A stretch of 64,000 nucleotides of DNA from Paenibacillus sp. PL2-23 (GCF_040834005.1 NZ_CP162129.1:1822001-1886000), one strand, 5' to 3'. Positions 26,490-36,287 are shown, counted from the stretch's first letter. Translations and numbers: made by a program. Notes: a model not told the origin generated them from the letters alone.

Positions 26490-28799
26490 ATGCATCCTTA
26501 TAAAAACGTCGACTTACCTGTAGATGTACGAGTAGACGATTTATTGCATAGAATGACGCTGGCTGAGAAGGTGGTGCAGACGCTTTCGATTGGAAAGGTT
26601 GGACAAAGCTTTGATGTCCAGCTTAATGAAGACGGGAGTCTTGCGGAGGGAGGTATTGAAGAAATTTATAAGCATGGTGCCGGCGCCATTCAGCTTCCCT
26701 TCAAGACCGACTCCATTGAGGCAAGAATCAAGAAGCTTAACGCGCTTCAGGACTATTTTGTAAACAAAACAAGGCTGGGAATACCTGTAATGGCTCAAGA
26801 GGAATGTCTGCACGGACATCTAGCTAAGGATGCGACAAGCTTTCCCATCCCTATCGCTATGGCGAGCACATGGGATACAGAGCTGATTGAACGTGTATAC
26901 ACCGCAATTGGGAAGGAAGCAAGGGTCAGAGGGGGGCATGAAGCGCATACGCCTGTGCTTGATCTTGCAAGAGATCCTCGATGGGGGCGAACAGAGGAAA
27001 CCTACGGCGAAGATACGCACCTTGTTTCGAGAATGGGAGTAGCTGCAGTCAGAGGCTTACAAGGCACCGATGAAACCGTTGGACCTGAGCATGTCATTGC
27101 CGCTCCCAAGCATCTGGCTGGTTATGCGCAGTCTGATGGAGGACGCAACTTTGCGCCAAGCAACATTCCCATTCGCGTGCTGAGAGATCAGATTCTGCCT
27201 CCATTCCAAGCGGTGGTACAAGAAGCTGGAGCGCTCGGCATGATGCCTTCTCATAATGAGATTGATGGAATTCCTTGTCACGGGAACAGGCAGCTGCTAA
27301 CCGGCATTCTTCGAGATGAATGGGGCTTTAACGGAATTGTTGTATCCGATTACTTCGACGCCTCCAGATTGGATATCTTGTTCCATGTTGTAGACAATCA
27401 GAAGGAAGCCGCAGTCAAAGCGCTCAAGGCAGGTTTGGACATGGACTTGCCTGGCGGAGGATGTTTTGTCCATTTGTTGGATGCCATAGCTGAGGACCCT
27501 GCGTTGGAGGAAGTTCTGAATGTTACAGTAGCACGCATATTACGAGTCAAGTTTTTGCTGGGGCTGTTCGAGAATCCATATGCAGATGCAGAGCATGCCA
27601 AGCAAGTCATTAATTGTGAGCAGCATAAGAAGCTTGCCAAGGAAGCGGCGGACAAATCGATTACCCTGCTAAAAAATGAGGGCGGGCTGCTGCCTCTGAA
27701 CAGGCATGCAATTCGCAAGCTTGCTGTAATTGGACCGAATGCACATCCCATCTGCACCGGTTCATACAGTACAAAGCCGAATAAAGGAATTAGTATTCTG
27801 GATGGAATTATAGCCAAAACAAATGGAGAGCTGGAAGTTGCTTATGCGGTAGGCTGCGAAATAATAAAAGGGAAGGATGATAGCGGGGAAACGGAACTGG
27901 ATCGACGCATGAATAATCCTCAATTAAGTACATGGGATAAAAATGCTGCTTGGATCGAAGAGGCAGTCTATGTAGCTCAGGAAAGTGACGTAGCTATTCT
28001 CTGTGTAGGAGGCAACACCTTAACAAGCAGAGAGGCTATATTCTTCAATGATGATAGAGGAGACAGATATGACTTGGATCTCCCTGGTGTTCAGAATGAA
28101 CTGGTCAAAAGAATCGTCGAGACCGGTACGCCAACTGTGGTCATTCTTATCAATGGAGGTCCATTGACGATTAACTATATCGCGAAGCATGTGCCCGCTA
28201 TCCTGGAGGGCTGGTATCTTGGGGAAGAGACAGGTCATGCGGTAGCGGATGTATTGTTCGGCGATGTGAATCCAAGCGGCAAGCTGCCTATTACTTTCCC
28301 TCGTTCAGCAGGACAATTGCCTGTGTATTACTCACAAAAACCAACGGGCTTATTCAAAAAATATTTATTTGCCGAGCACGATGAGCCGCTGTTCTCTTTC
28401 GGTACGGGATTAAGTTATACAACATTCCAATATCGTCATTTGCAATTAAGCTCAAATACGATGCCGATGAATGGTTGCGTCACTGTAACTGTCGAAGTCA
28501 GCAATACGGGTGAGCGCGCAGGGGATGAAATTGTGCAATTGTATATTGCAGACCTGGTGAGCTCTGTCACAAGACCCGTTCAAGAATTAAAAGGCTTCAT
28601 GCGCATTACACTCCAGCCAGGTGAAGCACAAACGGTTGCTTTCCGCATTGAGCCTTCTATGCTGAGCTTTACAGGAGAGGACTATGAAATGACGGTGGAG
28701 CCTGGCGCATTCAAAATAATGGTGGGTTCAAGCTCGAAGCATTATGATTCTATCGTTCTGAATGTGATAGAAGAGGAGAAAACAAACGATGCACAATAA
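26490..28799 (+). CDS. GH3 family beta-glycosidase
   Basis: This 769-residue enzyme has the GH3 N-terminal barrel (RDPRWGRTEETYGED near 165-180, catalytic nucleophile candidate Asp287 in VVSDYFDA), the alpha/beta sandwich domain, and a C-terminal fibronectin-like domain (VSNTGERAGDEIVQLYIAD near 670). No signal peptide is visible, so it hydrolyses imported oligosaccharides in the cytoplasm. GH3 enzymes of this layout are beta-glucosidases or beta-xylosidases; the choice cannot be made by eye. The ATG follows GGAGG by 6 bases. Its 3' end overlaps the rhamnosidase gene by 11 bases, coupling their translation. Confidence 0.9.
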   Translation: MHPYKNVDLPVDVRVDDLLHRMTLAEKVVQTLSIGKVGQSFDVQLNEDGSLAEGGIEEIYKHGAGAIQLPFKTDSIEARIKKLNALQDYFVNKTRLGIPVMAQEECLHGHLAKDATSFPIPIAMASTWDTELIERVYTAIGKEARVRGGHEAHTPVLDLARDPRWGRTEETYGEDTHLVSRMGVAAVRGLQGTDETVGPEHVIAAPKHLAGYAQSDGGRNFAPSNIPIRVLRDQILPPFQAVVQEAGALGMMPSHNEIDGIPCHGNRQLLTGILRDEWGFNGIVVSDYFDASRLDILFHVVDNQKEAAVKALKAGLDMDLPGGGCFVHLLDAIAEDPALEEVLNVTVARILRVKFLLGLFENPYADAEHAKQVINCEQHKKLAKEAADKSITLLKNEGGLLPLNRHAIRKLAVIGPNAHPICTGSYSTKPNKGISILDGIIAKTNGELEVAYAVGCEIIKGKDDSGETELDRRMNNPQLSTWDKNAAWIEEAVYVAQESDVAILCVGGNTLTSREAIFFNDDRGDRYDLDLPGVQNELVKRIVETGTPTVVILINGGPLTINYIAKHVPAILEGWYLGEETGHAVADVLFGDVNPSGKLPITFPRSAGQLPVYYSQKPTGLFKKYLFAEHDEPLFSFGTGLSYTTFQYRHLQLSSNTMPMNGCVTVTVEVSNTGERAGDEIVQLYIADLVSSVTRPVQELKGFMRITLQPGEAQTVAFRIEPSMLSFTGEDYEMTVEPGAFKIMVGSSSKHYDSIVLNVIEEEKTNDAQ

Positions 28800-31452
28800 G
28801 GGCAGCTTTCATCCTTACGACTTGCGCTGTGAATATAAGGCGCATTACCTTGGGCTGGGTGAGCGCAGCCCAAGGTTCAGCTGGAAGCTTCACGCGGATG
28901 CCCGAGATGTGCGGCAATCCGCTTACAGGCTGTGTGTATCGACTGGAGAGCAGGAAATATGGGACACAGGCAAGGTCGATTCTGATCAGTCCCTGTATGT
29001 CACATATGCGGGTCCTGCCCTAAGCTCAAGAACTTGTTATGAGATCCGAGTTAAAGTCTGGAATCAGCTTGGGCAGGAGTCGGATTGGAGTGAAGCAGCA
29101 TACGGTGAGACAGGGCTGTTGGAGCTTGATGAATGGAAAGCCTCATGGATCACTGCCAAATTCGAGCAAACGGAGCCCTGTCAGCTGATGCGCAAGTCAT
29201 TCACATTAGACGAGAGCATCGCTTCGGCCCGATTGTATGCAACAAGTCTTGGCGTATACAGGGTGTATGTTAATGGGGAGTCCCCTGATGACACCTTGTT
29301 TGCACCCGGCTGGACTAGCTATAGCAAGAGGCTGCAGTACCAAACCTATGATGTAACGAAGCTGCTTGCAAGCGGAGAGAATACAATTGGCGTCATGCTG
29401 GGCAATGGCTGGTATATGGGCAATTTGGGCTGGAATGGATTAAGTCAGCTGTATGGCAATGAACGCGCCGCATTATTGCAGCTTCACGTCCAATATAAGG
29501 ATGGCAGAGAAGAAGTGATTGTCTCGGATAACTCCTGGAGAGCCAGTAAGAGCGCTTTGCTTATGTCTGAGCTGTATCACGGCGAATATTACGATGCGCG
29601 GCTCGAAAGCAAGGGGTGGCATCAGCAAGGATTCGATGATAGTGAATGGATCCCCGTATCACTGTTAGACTATGGCTATGATACATTGATAGCGCAAGAA
29701 GGCGAGCCGGTTCGAATAGTGGAGGAGCTGCAGCCTGTTCAAGTGCTTTGTACACCTAAAGGGGAAACCGTAGTAGATTTTGGTCAGAACATGGTTGGTT
29801 GGGTGCAGTTTGCGGTCGAGGCGGATGAGGGACATACCATTGTAATTCGTCATGCAGAGGTGCTGGATGAGGACGGAAATTTCTATACGAGTAACCTGCG
29901 TACAGCCAGACAAACAATCACTTATATCTGCAGTGGAGGACAAAGGGAATGTTATGAGCCTTATTTTTCATTCCAAGGCTTCCGCTATATCCAGGTTGAA
30001 GGTATTCAGCCGGAGCTGATTGCAGCAAGTGTTGTGGCTAAAGTTATTCATAGCGATATGGATCAAACGGGATCGTTCGAATGCTCTGACGAGCTGGTGA
30101 ATCAGCTGCAGCGAAATATTGTATGGGGGCAAAGAGGGAACTTCCTCGATATCCCAACCGACTGTCCGCAGCGTGATGAAAGGATGGGCTGGACGGGTGA
30201 TGCGCATGTGTTCATGCGCACAGCTGCCTTCAATATGAATGTAGCCCCTTTCTTCACCAAATGGCTGAAGGACCTGGCCGCCGATCAGCTTCCAGATGGT
30301 GGCGTACCTTTTGTAATCCCCGATGTGCTTCGAGGAAGGCACTCATCAGCAGCCTGGGGAGATGCAGCCGTTATATGTCCTTGGGTGCTGTATGAACGTT
30401 ATGGGGATAAGCGGGTGCTGGCGCAGCAATATGAGAGCATGGTGAAATGGGTGGAGTATATCCGGGCGCAGGGCGAGCAAGAGTATTTATGGAATACGGG
30501 CTTTCACTTTGGCGATTGGCTTGCAATGGATGCCCCGAACGGCAGTCGTGTAGGTTCAACACCAAAGGACTTGATTGCGACAGCTTTCTATGCGTATTCT
30601 GCCGCACTCCTGGCGAAGACGGCGGCAGTGCTTGACAAGCTGGAGGACGCAGCCCGTTATTCGGAGCTTAGCGAACGAGTAGCCCAAGCCTTCCGGAGGG
30701 AGTTTGTCACCCCGAATGGCAGAGTGGCGTCGCCGACGCAAACTGCCTATGTATTGGCTCTTATGTTTGATTTGCTGGAGAAGAAGGATAGGCCGCAGGC
30801 AGCCGCTGTTCTGGCTCGTTATGTAGAGGAGCAGGACACTCGTTTAACAACCGGCTTTGTAGGCACCCCTTATCTTTGCCTGGCCTTGTCCAAGCATGGA
30901 TATACGGAGCTTGCCTATAAGCTGGTTCTGCAGAGAGAGTATCCGTCTTGGCTGTATCCGATTTCCAAGGGAGCAACAACGATCTGGGAGCATTGGGACG
31001 GCATTAAGCCTGACGGATCCTTATGCAAGGATCCCATGAACTCTTATAATCATTATGCCTATGGCTCAGTTGGAGAGTGGTTATACAGAATCGCGGCGGG
31101 ACTGGATACCGATCTGCAGAATCCAGGCTACAAGAAGGTGAGAATAGCGCCTCAGATTTCGGAAGCGATCAGCTATGCCCGTGCGTCTTATAGCTCTATG
31201 TATGGGGTGGTCGCATCAGGCTGGGAGCGGCTGGAGGACGGAAGAATGAGGGTGAAGGCCGTCATACCGCCGAATACGGAGGCATCTGTTCTGTTGCCAG
31301 GAGCAGTAATGGAGCTCGTGTTGGAATCCACGGTTCCCGTCGCAAATGCTGCAGGCGTACATTCGGCACAGCAGACAGATGCTGGTGTACTGCTTGAGGT
31401 AGGCTCGGGAGAATATGAGTTTCTATTCTGCTGTAACCCCAACATGAGATAA
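28789..31452 (+). CDS. GH78 alpha-L-rhamnosidase
   Basis: This enzyme of 887 residues releases terminal alpha-L-rhamnose. Domains in order: an N-terminal fibronectin-like sandwich, the Bac_rhamnosid_N and central sandwich domains (about 130-410), the (alpha/alpha)6 barrel with general acid candidate Glu464 in DERMGWTGDAH and base candidate Glu734 in TTIWEHWDG, and a C-terminal sandwich. No signal peptide: cytoplasmic. GAGGAGA precedes the ATG within the GH3 gene. A paralogue occurs at 57389. It fits uptake of rhamnose-bearing oligosaccharides by the flanking importer and the AldA-like dehydrogenase at 7662. Confidence 0.94.
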   Translation: MHNKGSFHPYDLRCEYKAHYLGLGERSPRFSWKLHADARDVRQSAYRLCVSTGEQEIWDTGKVDSDQSLYVTYAGPALSSRTCYEIRVKVWNQLGQESDWSEAAYGETGLLELDEWKASWITAKFEQTEPCQLMRKSFTLDESIASARLYATSLGVYRVYVNGESPDDTLFAPGWTSYSKRLQYQTYDVTKLLASGENTIGVMLGNGWYMGNLGWNGLSQLYGNERAALLQLHVQYKDGREEVIVSDNSWRASKSALLMSELYHGEYYDARLESKGWHQQGFDDSEWIPVSLLDYGYDTLIAQEGEPVRIVEELQPVQVLCTPKGETVVDFGQNMVGWVQFAVEADEGHTIVIRHAEVLDEDGNFYTSNLRTARQTITYICSGGQRECYEPYFSFQGFRYIQVEGIQPELIAASVVAKVIHSDMDQTGSFECSDELVNQLQRNIVWGQRGNFLDIPTDCPQRDERMGWTGDAHVFMRTAAFNMNVAPFFTKWLKDLAADQLPDGGVPFVIPDVLRGRHSSAAWGDAAVICPWVLYERYGDKRVLAQQYESMVKWVEYIRAQGEQEYLWNTGFHFGDWLAMDAPNGSRVGSTPKDLIATAFYAYSAALLAKTAAVLDKLEDAARYSELSERVAQAFRREFVTPNGRVASPTQTAYVLALMFDLLEKKDRPQAAAVLARYVEEQDTRLTTGFVGTPYLCLALSKHGYTELAYKLVLQREYPSWLYPISKGATTIWEHWDGIKPDGSLCKDPMNSYNHYAYGSVGEWLYRIAAGLDTDLQNPGYKKVRIAPQISEAISYARASYSSMYGVVASGWERLEDGRMRVKAVIPPNTEASVLLPGAVMELVLESTVPVANAAGVHSAQQTDAGVLLEVGSGEYEFLFCCNPNMR

Positions 31453-31481
31453 GCTTTACGAATGGAGAGGAGGACCATACA

Positions 31482-32735
31482 ATGGGCAAAACGGTATTAA
31501 CCATTGAAGGTGAGCAGTTTGTTATTAATGGGAAGAAAACGTATACGGAAATTGCCGGCAGTCCGTCCCAGGTTCATGGCTTATTAATGAATGCGAGATT
31601 TGTTCAAGGTATATTCGATGATAAGCAAGACCCCCATCGCTTCCACCGTTTTGGGCGCAGGTTCGATCCTGATGAGAATACTAATGCTCTTATTGCTGCA
31701 TTGCCAGAGTGGTATCGGGCAGGTCTGCGAGCATTTACCGTTTGTTTTCAAGGTGGCGGTCCATGCTTTACCATACAGAATTCAACGATCGATAACAATC
31801 CTTTTTCGGAGGATGGCACAAGCATTGATCCGGCTTACGGGAATCGAATGGACCGTCTGATCAGAGCTGCTGATGAATTGGGCATGGTCGTTATTGTAAG
31901 CTACTTCTATACAGGGCAGACAGGACGCTTGAAGGACGGCAAGGTGGTATTAAATGCGGTCAGGTCAGCATCTCGATTTCTGAAGGAAGGCGCTTATACG
32001 AATGTCATTATTGAGGTCTGCAATGAGCACAATATCGCGCGTGACCATCCATTAATTGCGTCGAGCGAGGGAATGGTTGCCTTGATGGAGATTGCTCGTT
32101 CAGAATCTGGAGGAATGCCTGTAGGCTGCAGCGGTCTAGGAAGATATATTAATGAAGAGGTTTGTAAGGAAAGTGACGTTATTCTTATTCACGGCAACTG
32201 GCTTTCTCGACAACATTATTATAATCACATTCAGCAAGTAAAGGCATGGGCGCCTGGCAAGCCGGTCCTATGCAACGAGGATTCGCCAGACATCAGCAAG
32301 ATGGATGTGGCTTTTCGCACCGGTACATCCTGGGGTTATTACAATAACATGACGAAACAGGAAGTGCCCGCTGATTGGACGATTACACCTGGTGAGGATC
32401 GTTTCTTTGCCGAGCGAATGGCACTAGGCTTGGGCATTGAGAGGTCTGTAATACCAGAGGATGAACAGTTTTATCTTCAAGGTTTGGAGCCTGATATGTC
32501 CTATGAAGGAAAACGTTGGATCAGGCTAGCGAGCTTATATCCGGAGAAAATTAATTATGTGGACTTTTACCGAAATGGAGAGCTGCGGTTTACGTGCTAT
32601 GATGGCGTACATGCAGTTAATCATAAAAAAAACTGGGAAATGGGTGCGGTAGACATAAGCCCTGAGGAGGAGGTATGGAAAGCAGTTGTACATCTGCATG
32701 ATGGAAGAATTGTAGAGAAAATTGGTAAGGGTTGA
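31482..32735 (+). CDS. Clan GH-A-like glycosidase of unassigned family
   Basis: I do not recognise a specific family for this 417-residue protein. It looks like a TIM-barrel glycosidase of clan GH-A: the region ending strand 4 reads IIEVCNEHN, with acid/base candidate Glu182, and the strand 7 region reads KPVLCNEDS, with nucleophile candidate Glu266. The N-terminal 30 residues and the C-terminal ~80 (FYRNGELRFTCYDG onward) may form a small sandwich. No signal peptide. It sits between GH78 and the binding protein in the importer operon, so it should act on the same oligosaccharide. GAGAGGAGG precedes the ATG. Confidence 0.7.
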   Translation: MGKTVLTIEGEQFVINGKKTYTEIAGSPSQVHGLLMNARFVQGIFDDKQDPHRFHRFGRRFDPDENTNALIAALPEWYRAGLRAFTVCFQGGGPCFTIQNSTIDNNPFSEDGTSIDPAYGNRMDRLIRAADELGMVVIVSYFYTGQTGRLKDGKVVLNAVRSASRFLKEGAYTNVIIEVCNEHNIARDHPLIASSEGMVALMEIARSESGGMPVGCSGLGRYINEEVCKESDVILIHGNWLSRQHYYNHIQQVKAWAPGKPVLCNEDSPDISKMDVAFRTGTSWGYYNNMTKQEVPADWTITPGEDRFFAERMALGLGIERSVIPEDEQFYLQGLEPDMSYEGKRWIRLASLYPEKINYVDFYRNGELRFTCYDGVHAVNHKKNWEMGAVDISPEEEVWKAVVHLHDGRIVEKIGKG

Positions 32736-32740
32736 GGTAT

Positions 32741-32791
32741 ACGAATACGATGCAAGAAAGGAATATATGGCTTCTCTCATGCTGTATTCGT
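32741..32791 (+). other. Hairpin between the glycosidase genes and the binding-protein gene
   Basis: ACGAATAC at 32741-32748 pairs with GTATTCGT at 32784-32791, with further partial pairing inside (TGCA with TGC). There is no T-run. It may mark an mRNA processing or partial-termination point. The rest of 32792-32936 holds a cre-like site and the TTG start region. Confidence 0.4.
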
Positions 32792-32879
32792 CCGCTATTC
32801 TGATAAGTACAAGCGTTATGCATAATTGGAGTATTAACGATAAAAGAGATATTTCGGAGTGACATCCAAAGGGTTATAG

Positions 32880-32893
32880 TGAAAGCGTTACCT
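32880..32893 (+). promoter_or_regulatory. cre-like (CcpA/LacI-type) site
   Basis: TGAAAGCGTTACCT matches the TGWAANCGNTNWCA consensus at 12 of 14 positions and has the central CG typical of LacI-family operators. It lies 44 bases before the binding-protein start. A -10-like TATAGT (32875-32880) abuts it, so it could control a local promoter. Confidence 0.38.
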
Positions 32894-32936
32894 GCTGAAC
32901 TTCATGTAGGAAAAAAGTAAAGGGGAGTGTTACGAC

Positions 32937-34571
32937 TTGAAGAAAAAGATGCTGGCATTAGTGGTAGCTGCTTCAATGCTGATGAGTTTGATCGCAGCCT
33001 GTTCATCCAAGGAAGAAACAGAAGATAACAAACCTCGAAATTCTGCAGTCCCTCAAAACTTAAATGCAACCGGGTACCCTGTTGTGAATGAAAAGGTGAC
33101 TCTTAAGTTAATGGGAGCGAAAGGAGCCAACCAGGGTCCTTGGGATCAGATGATGTTTTTTGAGGAAATGGAAAAAATAACAAATATTCATTTTGATTTT
33201 GATACACCGGATAGCAAGGTGTTTCAAGAAAAGAAAAATCTGACGTTTGCCAGCGATAATCTGCCAGATGTGTTTTTTGCCGGCTCTTTGACCACCTTTG
33301 ATCAGATCAATTACGGCAAACAGGGCCTGCTCATACCACTTGAAGACCTTATTGACCAATATGCGCCGAATTTCAAAGCGTTGATGGACGAGAATCCTGC
33401 CATCCGTCGAGCGATTACTGCACCGGACGGCCATATCTATGCGTTGCCGCAAGTTTCCGATATCATTCGAGATATGATGTTCTTCAGAACCTATCTGAAT
33501 GCAGAGTGGATGGAAGCGCTGGGCAATCCGCAGGTTCCACAAACGACTGACGAGCTGTTGGAGCTGTTAAAGCGCTTCCGTGACGAGGATCCTAATAGGA
33601 ACGGGAAGCAGGATGAGCTCCCGTTGTCCTTTATTAATGTAAAAAATGATTCGTTGAACATGGCTAGAACGTACATCATGCCAGCCTTCGGAGTGCTGGA
33701 GGATAGACCGAATCAATCCCGCTTGCAGGTGTCAGAGGACAAGGTCAAGGCTGTATTCATGTCGGAGGGCTACAAGGAATTCCTGAAGTATATGAAGACC
33801 TTGCATGATGAGAAGCTGCTTGACCCAGAGATATTTACTCATACGGATCAACAGCTGAAGGCTAAAGGCCAAGAGAACGTGATTGGGATGACAATGCATG
33901 CGGCTCCGTTCTCCGTATTCAAGGTTGAAAAGCCCGAGGACAATGAAAAGTATCCATTGGTGATGCCGTTAACAAGCGCTATGAACAGCGAGAAGCTGTT
34001 TACCCCGCGTCCTAATATTACAATCGGCACCTTTGCTATTACCAAAAATAATCCACATCCAGAAGCAACAATGAGATGGGTAGACTACTTGTATACGCCA
34101 GAAGGCTTTATGCTGGGGAATCAAGGAATTGAAGGCGAGGCCTGGAAGTGGAAGGACGAGAGTAAAAACGAGTGGGAAAGAATTACGCCAGAGGGAATGA
34201 ACAAGGAGGAGTTCCGCGCCCAGAATACACCTGATATTGGCTCAACGATCCCGCTTCTGAAGAGCATGGAGCTTAACTACAAACAAAATGACCTGGTCAA
34301 CAACATTCTCAATAAGCAGGCCGATGAATTGTCGCAATATGCTCAAGAAGCTATGCCGCTGCTCTTCCTGTCGGAGGAAGAGGAAAGCCGTGCAAATATT
34401 TTGAAAAACGATCTAATGAACTACATCGCGCAAATGGAAGCAAAGTTTGTGCTTGGCAAAGAGAGCTTTGACAATTGGGATAGTTATGTGTCTACTCTAA
34501 AGAAAATGAATGTCGATGAGTACGTAGAGATTTATCAGAACGCGTACGACCGTTGGAAGGATACAAAATAA
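32937..34571 (+). CDS. LplA-type oligosaccharide-binding lipoprotein
   Basis: This 544-residue lipoprotein has lipobox IAAC with Cys22, and is the solute-binding protein for the permeases at 24614 and 25556. The length and the sequence DPNRNGKQDELPLSF (a Ca-binding-like loop) match LplA-type binding proteins, which are larger than family 1 proteins. Start is a TTG after AAAGGGGAGTG. Placing the binding protein at the distal end of the operon, behind a hairpin and possible local promoter, would allow its level to be set apart from the enzymes. A strong terminator follows. Confidence 0.92.
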   Translation: MKKKMLALVVAASMLMSLIAACSSKEETEDNKPRNSAVPQNLNATGYPVVNEKVTLKLMGAKGANQGPWDQMMFFEEMEKITNIHFDFDTPDSKVFQEKKNLTFASDNLPDVFFAGSLTTFDQINYGKQGLLIPLEDLIDQYAPNFKALMDENPAIRRAITAPDGHIYALPQVSDIIRDMMFFRTYLNAEWMEALGNPQVPQTTDELLELLKRFRDEDPNRNGKQDELPLSFINVKNDSLNMARTYIMPAFGVLEDRPNQSRLQVSEDKVKAVFMSEGYKEFLKYMKTLHDEKLLDPEIFTHTDQQLKAKGQENVIGMTMHAAPFSVFKVEKPEDNEKYPLVMPLTSAMNSEKLFTPRPNITIGTFAITKNNPHPEATMRWVDYLYTPEGFMLGNQGIEGEAWKWKDESKNEWERITPEGMNKEEFRAQNTPDIGSTIPLLKSMELNYKQNDLVNNILNKQADELSQYAQEAMPLLFLSEEEESRANILKNDLMNYIAQMEAKFVLGKESFDNWDSYVSTLKKMNVDEYVEIYQNAYDRWKDTK

Positions 34572-34584
34572 AGATAGTAAGAAG

Positions 34585-34633
34585 CTCCACTTTTGTTGCA
34601 GTGATTGTCTGCTGCAATGAAGGTGGAGTTTAC
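34585..34633 (+). terminator. Intrinsic terminator after the LplA-type gene
   Basis: A 17-bp stem, CTCCACTTTTGTTGCAG with CTGCAATGAAGGTGGAG and three G-U pairs, is followed by TTTA. Confidence 0.82.
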
Positions 34634-34657
34634 ACTTTATTTGTGTAAGCGCTTAAT
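34629..34657 (+). promoter_or_regulatory. Putative sulfatase promoter with LacI-type operator
   Basis: A -35 candidate TTTACA (34629-34634) is 17 bases from a weak -10 CTTAAT (34652-34657). TGTAAGCGCTTAAT (34644-34657), with central CG and near-palindromic core TTAAGCGCTTA on the reverse strand, overlaps the -10 and resembles a cre/LacI operator. Confidence 0.4.
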
Positions 34658-34677
34658 TAAATGTGGGGTGAAGTGAA

Positions 34678-36264
34678 TTGAATCAAAAACCATTAAATAT
34701 CCTGTGGATTTCGTTAGAGGATACGAGTCCAAGGTTTGGCTGTTACGGAGATGCGGTTGCCCGAACGCCTCATATCGATCAGCTCTCAAGGGAGGGCTGC
34801 CGCTATCCCAATACGTTTGCTACTGCCGGCGTTTGTGCGCCCAGCCGTTGTGCGGTTATTACAGGGATGTATTCCACCTATGTAGGCGGTCAGCATATGC
34901 GAACCACTCATACGAATCAGGATACTCCTGAATTACCTACGCCTTATGAAATTGTTCCCCCTTCTTATGTCAAAGTATTCTCGGAATACTTAAGGGCTCA
35001 GGGCTATTATTGTACAAACAATCTAAAAACGGATTATCAGTTCAAACCGCCATTTACGGCATGGGATGAATGCGGACCAGATGGACATTGGCGAAATCGC
35101 GGAGCCAATCAACCGTTTTTTGCGGTATTTAATACCACCGTCACCCATGAGAGCAAGATGTGGCCTAGGGAAGAGGAAGAGCTGAAGACGAACCCAGATG
35201 AAGTGGCATTACCGCCATACTTGCCGGATACTCTGCTTGTACGGGAAGCTATAGCCCGGCATTATGACAACCTATCATTAGCAGACGACTATGTGGGTAA
35301 ACTGTTGCAGCAGCTAGAAGAGGATGGTTTATCGGAGAATACGGTTGTTATGCTATGGAGCGATCATGGCGAAGGACTTCCTAGAGCAAAGCGGTGGACA
35401 TATGATGCGGGCATTCGGGTGCCGCTTATCGTTCGCTGGCCAGGCCGAATCCAACCGGGGACTGTCAATGAGCGACTAGTGAGCTTGATCGATTTGGCCC
35501 CGACTGTATTAGAGCTTGCTAATCTCCAGATACCTGCTCACTTGCAAGGCAAGAGCTTTCTCCATAAGGGTGAAGAAAGAGCATACATTTATGCTGCACG
35601 CGATCGTTACGATGAATCCTATGATATGGTCAGAGCGGTTCGTGATAAGCAATACAAATATATTCGGAATTATTATCCTACCCAGTCGTATCAGCTATGG
35701 ATTCCGTTTCTGAATCAGCATCCCATCCAGAGAGAGCTCTGGCGATTGCATGAGGAAGGGAAGCTGGAAGGCTTGGCTGCACAGTTTGTTGGGAATGGCA
35801 GACCTGTTGAAGAGCTGTACGACTGTCAAGGGGATCCATACGAGCAGCATAATTTGGCCAATAAGCCGGAGTATTCCAAGGAGCTTCAACGTATGCGAGA
35901 GGCGTTGGAGCAGTGGAGAACGAAATACGATCGTCTAGCCGAGGTGCCAGAGACAGAAATGGTCGCACAGATGTGGCCTTCCGGCAAGCAGCCGCAAACC
36001 GCCAAACCTCGATTCGTGACAGTGTCTGGAGGGATATGCGCTTCAGAGCTTATTGAGAATGGAACTGTTAGTCGGCCGGCACTTGTTCAAATTCATTGCA
36101 GTACACAAGGAGCATCTATTGCTTATAAGCTGAATGACAATACACCTCAGTGGAGCTTGTATACAGGCGCCATTCGTATAACCGAGGATGTGAAACGGCT
36201 TCGTGCAAAAGCTATTCGCATAGGCTATCAGGAAAGTGTGGAGACCGTACTGGGATTTGAATGA
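34678..36264 (+). CDS. Type I sulfatase, Cys-type, with C-terminal sandwich
   Basis: This 528-residue arylsulfatase-family enzyme has the formylglycine signature CAPSR at Cys53, a metal-binding start (WISLEDTSP near 11), and a second metal site (LWSDHGEG near 227). It should remove sulfate esters from glycans. The final ~80 residues resemble a chitobiase C-terminal-type beta domain (ASIAYKLNDNTPQWSLY). No signal peptide is visible, so it appears cytoplasmic. Cys53 must be matured to formylglycine by an enzyme (anSME or FGE) that I do not see in the window. Start is TTG after GGGGTGA. A membrane AraC regulator follows by 23 bases. Confidence 0.9.
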   Translation: MNQKPLNILWISLEDTSPRFGCYGDAVARTPHIDQLSREGCRYPNTFATAGVCAPSRCAVITGMYSTYVGGQHMRTTHTNQDTPELPTPYEIVPPSYVKVFSEYLRAQGYYCTNNLKTDYQFKPPFTAWDECGPDGHWRNRGANQPFFAVFNTTVTHESKMWPREEEELKTNPDEVALPPYLPDTLLVREAIARHYDNLSLADDYVGKLLQQLEEDGLSENTVVMLWSDHGEGLPRAKRWTYDAGIRVPLIVRWPGRIQPGTVNERLVSLIDLAPTVLELANLQIPAHLQGKSFLHKGEERAYIYAARDRYDESYDMVRAVRDKQYKYIRNYYPTQSYQLWIPFLNQHPIQRELWRLHEEGKLEGLAAQFVGNGRPVEELYDCQGDPYEQHNLANKPEYSKELQRMREALEQWRTKYDRLAEVPETEMVAQMWPSGKQPQTAKPRFVTVSGGICASELIENGTVSRPALVQIHCSTQGASIAYKLNDNTPQWSLYTGAIRITEDVKRLRAKAIRIGYQESVETVLGFE

Positions 36265-36287
36265 TTCTCTTGAGGAGAGAATGCGGA

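Noticed and set aside
32848-32880. A further copy of the same direct-repeat promoter upstream of the LplA-type gene at 32937
   Set aside because: Only one half-site-like GATATTTCGG is present and its distance to TATAGT is 17, not 22.
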